From assembly GCF_036289405.1 (NCBI RefSeq), contig NZ_JAYFFI010000005.1, forward strand, positions 1-64,000: a stretch of DNA of 64,000 nt, given 5' to 3'. Numbering within the stretch: the stretch's first letter is position 1; the number at the start of each line of letters is the position of its first letter. The notes under the pieces were generated by a model that was given only the letters and a program-made list of their open reading frames with translations, did no database searches and was not told where the DNA came from. Origin of the DNA: Pseudoramibacter faecis (GTDB lineage: Bacteria; Bacillota; Clostridia; Eubacteriales; Eubacteriaceae). Shown in pieces: positions 61,148 through 64,000 of this stretch. The position numbers and the translations under genes were made by a program.

Positions 61148-61169
61148 TTTTCGCTTCCGTTAGAACCGA

Positions 61170-62068
61170 TCACTCCGGTGACGCTGCCTGTACGCATTTG
61201 TATGAGACATCGGATAATATAGTGTTATCGGAATCGCATCCAAAGGACAATCTTCTGATTTCGAAAGCATCTTCGGCCGTATGGTTTTTATTCTGTTGTG
61301 ATCTTTGGGGAACGATGCCATCGAGGTCCGTGCTTCTCAGTCCAAGTTCGTCAAGTTCTTTTTCTGAGAGTCTGCTGAATTCCGCCGCACTATACTTGCG
61401 ACGTATTTCTCCGTTTTTCATATACCGGTATTCGTCCGCCAGATCTTTCAGAAAATAGAGTCTGTGCTCACTGATCACAAGGATCTTTCCCGTTCCCTTG
61501 ATGTCTATCAGCAGTCGGGAAAGCTGCTTAATTGCCCCGTGTCAAGATTCGCCGCCGGTTCGTCAAGCAAAATCGTATCCGTATCCATAACCATCGCCGA
61601 GAAGATGGCAATCAGCTGTCTTTCGCCGCTCGAAAGCGTGAAAACAGAACGATCGCGCAGTTTTTGAAGCCCGAATCTTCTGAAAACTTCATCCGTCTTT
61701 CGAACAATCTCAGCATGGGACAGACCGGTGTTTTCCAATCCGAAAGCTACCCCCGTTGTGCTGTTCACCGTAAAGAACTGACTTCTTGGATCCTGAAATA
61801 CCGAAGATACCTTTTTGCTCACCTCACCGATGGAACACGTTGAAATATCTTCCCCGCCAACCCAGACAATGCCTGTAAACTTGCCTTCATAAAATTCCGG
61901 AATAAGGTGATTGATGCATCTGAGTAAGGTCGATTTCCTGCAGCCGCTCTCGCCATGGAAGCATATGCATCTGCCTTTTTCTATATTTCCGTCAACGCCG
62001 TTCAACGTGTTTTTTTCGTCATCTGAATATTTAAAACCTATGTTGAACTTCACTGAATTTTCATCCAT
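61170..62068 (-). pseudogene. ECF transporter ATPase, frameshifted and missing its second domain
   Basis: The first half (62068 to about 61508) is one ABC ATPase domain: a Walker A that reads GESGCRKST (third Gly replaced by Arg), signature LSSGERQ and Walker B ILLDEPAANLD. A frameshift near 61545 in a G-run joins it to ISEHRLYFLKDLADEYRYMKNGE and LGLRSTDL, the linker. A second ATPase domain begins (AFEIRRLSFGCDSDNTIL) but breaks off after a few codons. Two-domain ATPases of this kind power ECF transporters. The start has AAGGAGAGG before the ATG. Confidence 0.75.
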
Positions 62069-62088
62069 ATATCGCCTCTCCTTAAATG

Positions 62089-62102
62089 TTAGATATATCT
62101 AA
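62089..62102. promoter_or_regulatory. TTAG..CTAA palindrome upstream of the transporter/NRPS run
   Basis: TTAGATATATCTAA is a perfect 14-base palindrome 20 bases upstream of the ATPase start, in AT-rich sequence. Ends TTAG and CTAA are those of DtxR-family metal-regulator boxes, and metal regulation would suit a metallophore cluster. Nothing else proves it. Confidence 0.45.
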
Positions 62103-62349
62103 TTTATATTTAAAAAAAGAAGGGCAATTATTTCCCTATATATTTTTTAACATTTGAATCGCAAAATGTCAATGTCAAACACAGACCTGAAATGTCCAAA
62201 GACCGTATTTCTCATAGCAATCCTTCTAAAATGACCTTTTGGCAAACAATCATTTCGGAAGATTCCTCCTGCCCACCTATATTTTTCTGCTCCCTATTTT
62301 CTTTAAGATCGCTGGAACCACGCATTTAACGCATAGTTTTCTTCATACA
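62103..62349. other. AT-rich intergenic region
   Basis: No gene is seen. The left part probably carries the promoter of the ECF transporter/NRPS run, since it is AT-rich just upstream of the palindrome, but no box could be fixed. Confidence 0.5.
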
Positions 62350-62382
62350 AAAAACACCGGCATAAAAAATGTCGGTGTTTTT
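62350..62382. terminator. Bidirectional terminator after thiC
   Basis: AACACCGGCAT pairs with ATGTCGGTGTT (one mismatch) across an A-rich loop, with A-runs on the left and T-runs on the right. It lies 18 bases past the thiC stop and ends that transcript on the minus strand. Confidence 0.8.
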
Positions 62383-62399
62383 GCGGATCGGTCACGGCA

Positions 62400-63713
62400 T
62401 TACAGAATATCGATGATCTCCCCAGAAAGGGCTTTGTTCATGCTGCGCACAGCGCAAAACTTACCGCACATGCTGCAGGCCTCGCTGTGATCGTCCTCCG
62501 GCGCGCGGCTGTCGCGAATAGCCCGAGCCGTTTCGGGATCGATGGCTTCGGCAAACTGCGCCTCCCAATCGAGGGCCCGTCTGGCATCGCCCATGCGATC
62601 GTCCTGATCTCTGGCGCCGGGCACGCCCTTGGCAATGTCCGCCGCGTGGGCCGCGATGCGGCTGGCGATAATCCCTTGGCGCACATCCCCGCGGTTGGGC
62701 AGCGCCAGATGCTCCGCCGGCGTCACATAGCACAGGAAAGCCGCGCCGTTCATGGCGGCGGCTGCCCCGCCGATGGCCGCCGTGATGTGATCGTATCCCG
62801 GGGCGATGTCCGTCACCAGAGGCCCAAGCACATAAAAAGGCGCCCCCTGACAAATCGTCTGCTGAATTTGCATATTGGCCGCCACCTGGTCGAGCGGCAC
62901 GTGGCCCGGCCCTTCCACCATCACCTGCACATCCTTGGCCCAGGCGCGGCGCGTCAGCTCGCCCAAGCGCACCAGCTCGTCAATCTGGCAGATATCGGAA
63001 GCGTCCGCCAGACACCCCGGCCGGCACGCATCCCCGAGACTCACCGTCACATCGTGTTCCCGACAAATATCCAAAATTTCGTCGTAATATTCGTAAAAGG
63101 GATTTTCTTCGCCGGTCATGCTCATCCAGGCAAACACCAGGCTGCCGCCCCGGCTGACGATGTTCATCTTGCGGGCATTGCCCTTGATCTGCGCGATGGT
63201 ATTGCGGGTGATGCCGCAGTGCAGCGTCACAAAATCCACGCCGTCCTCCGCGTGTAGACGCACCACGTCGATAAAATCCCGAGCCGTGAGCGTGCCGAGA
63301 TCGCGCTGATAATGAATCACCGCGTCATAAACCGGCACGGTGCCGATCATCGCCGGGCATTCCGTGCAGAGCTTGCGTCGGAAGGGCTGGGTATTCCCAT
63401 GGCTCGACAGATCCATAATGGCGTGGGCCCCGAGATTCACCGCATCCAGCACCTTGTCCATCTCCGCGTCGTAATCCGCCACGTCGCGGCTGACGCCCAG
63501 ATTCACGTTGATCTTGGTGGTAAGCATGCTGCCGATACCGTTGGGATCAAGACCCCGGTGCCCCGGATTGGCCGGGATCACCACCTTGCCAGTTGCCATC
63601 AGCGCCGCGAGTTCCGCCACGGACCGCCCTTCCTTTCGAGCCACCGCCTGCATCTCCGGCGTCGCGATACCGCGGCGCGCCGCTTCCATCTGGGTGTGAT
63701 AGGTTCTTGTCAT
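62400..63713 (-). CDS. thiC: Phosphomethylpyrimidine synthase ThiC
   Basis: A 437-residue ThiC, a radical-SAM enzyme that turns aminoimidazole ribotide into the pyrimidine phosphate of thiamine. The C-terminal cluster motif ACSMCGKFCAV gives the C-x2-C-x4-C. Substrate strands such as NPGHRGLDPNGIGSML, TLHCGI and GDACRPGC are present. The start at 63713 is five bases after AGGAGG; an ATG immediately upstream is also possible. Upstream lies the TPP riboswitch that regulates it. ThiC length is the shorter, Gram-positive/anaerobe form. Confidence 0.93.
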   Translation of the reverse strand: MTRTYHTQMEAARRGIATPEMQAVARKEGRSVAELAALMATGKVVIPANPGHRGLDPNGIGSMLTTKINVNLGVSRDVADYDAEMDKVLDAVNLGAHAIMDLSSHGNTQPFRRKLCTECPAMIGTVPVYDAVIHYQRDLGTLTARDFIDVVRLHAEDGVDFVTLHCGITRNTIAQIKGNARKMNIVSRGGSLVFAWMSMTGEENPFYEYYDEILDICREHDVTVSLGDACRPGCLADASDICQIDELVRLGELTRRAWAKDVQVMVEGPGHVPLDQVAANMQIQQTICQGAPFYVLGPLVTDIAPGYDHITAAIGGAAAAMNGAAFLCYVTPAEHLALPNRGDVRQGIIASRIAAHAADIAKGVPGARDQDDRMGDARRALDWEAQFAEAIDPETARAIRDSRAPEDDHSEACSMCGKFCAVRSMNKALSGEIIDIL

Positions 63714-63892
63714 CATTGCCTCCTGCTTCTCGTGCTTAACCGTTAACGATTGAAGGCCCCGGAAGCAGCAGCCGGGAGCGATTCCCCCGCGGATTGCGTT
63801 TCCGGCGCCTGGCCGGGATCCGGCCTGCCGCGCGCTCTGCGCACGGTTTTCTTCGCGGCCAAAGGTGGTGCCCCCGGTTGACCGCGCACAGC

Positions 63893-63921
63893 AAAAAGGA
63901 TACACCTGAACAGGCATATCC
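63893..63921 (-). terminator. Regulatory terminator of the thiC TPP riboswitch
   Basis: GGATATGCCTG and CAGGTGTATCC form a stem with TT loop and five T follow on the minus strand. The 3' arm contains TCAGGTGTAT (63900-63909), which is the exact complement of ATACACCTGA in the aptamer (63963-63972). This pair can act as antiterminator, so ligand binding would switch transcription off. Confidence 0.75.
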
Positions 63922-63929
63922 TCAAAGTT

Positions 63930-64000
63930 TCGCGATGGTCCCTCCGTTGGCATTATCCAAATCAGGTGTATGGGTCGAAGCGAATGCTTCCTCTCAGCCG
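63930..64000 (-). ncRNA. TPP (thiamine pyrophosphate) riboswitch, 5' end beyond the window
   Basis: The minus strand shows the conserved thi-box elements: CTGAGA near the window edge, then ACCTGA, GGATAATGCC and GGAGGGA in the right order. These form the TPP aptamer that senses thiamine pyrophosphate. The 5' strand of the closing stem is outside the window. It lies upstream of thiC and should switch it off when TPP is plentiful. Confidence 0.92.

Overview
The window looks like a low-redundancy Clostridia genome, probably Eubacteriales and possibly Eubacteriaceae such as a Pseudoramibacter/Eubacterium relative. The reasons are Gram-positive ribosome binding sites, a seven-gene comG-type operon, a TPP riboswitch with an intrinsic terminator, ECF-type transporter relics, and acyl-CoA, CoA-transferase and lactate-utilisation genes. 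GC is moderately high in core genes and lower in accessory stretches. The assignment is an inference; no marker gene in the window settles it.

Left part (0.36-8.6 kb, minus strand): one tight run of DUF445 membrane protein, lutC, a lutB-lutA fusion, polyprenyl diphosphate synthase, menA, menG, fixC and fixX, closed by a strong terminator. A good promoter with a GntR/FadR (LldR-like) palindrome at its start site lies in front. It couples oxidation of lactate or another 2-hydroxy acid, the last steps of menaquinone synthesis, and a flavoprotein-ferredoxin pair that feeds quinone. Next come a ferredoxin-domain protein, an ECF sigma/anti-sigma pair with its own ECF-type promoter, and two small hydrolase genes.

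Defence island (13.2-28 kb): on the minus strand an NBR1-like Ig-domain protein, a small HTH protein, a complete type I restriction-modification system (hsdM, hsdS, hsdR), the Hachiman pair hamA-hamB, a GIY-YIG/DUF4357 protein and an unrecognised HExxH metallopeptidase run with overlaps or short gaps. Beside them on the plus strand are remnants of an integrative element: a small ORF, a sigma-like protein, and two tiny ORFs of which one is cut by an amber codon.

Middle (28-54 kb): patatin-like lipase, comGA-GG followed by aroD and aroK, tRNA-Leu(CAA), a GNAT acetyltransferase, a CPA2 antiporter, an ADP-ribosylglycohydrolase, an organic acid/alcohol cluster (acyl-CoA ligase, CoA-transferase, MaoC, acyl-CoA dehydrogenase, CdaR-type regulator, aldehyde dehydrogenase, iron alcohol dehydrogenase, SDR, divergent MFS transporter), a CLC chloride transporter, a thioesterase, a GDSL hydrolase, a flavodoxin-like protein and a macrodomain protein.

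Right part (54-62 kb): the wreck of a nonribosomal peptide cluster of the thiazoline/oxazoline-metallophore kind. It has heterocyclisation (Cy) domains, a TubC-type docking segment, a condensation domain, a carrier protein, two type II thioesterases, a Sfp-type transferase and ECF transporter pieces. It carries many frameshifts and nonsense codons, an IS110 relic sits inside it, and an IS200 relic flanks it. The window ends with thiC under a TPP riboswitch that is cut by the right edge.
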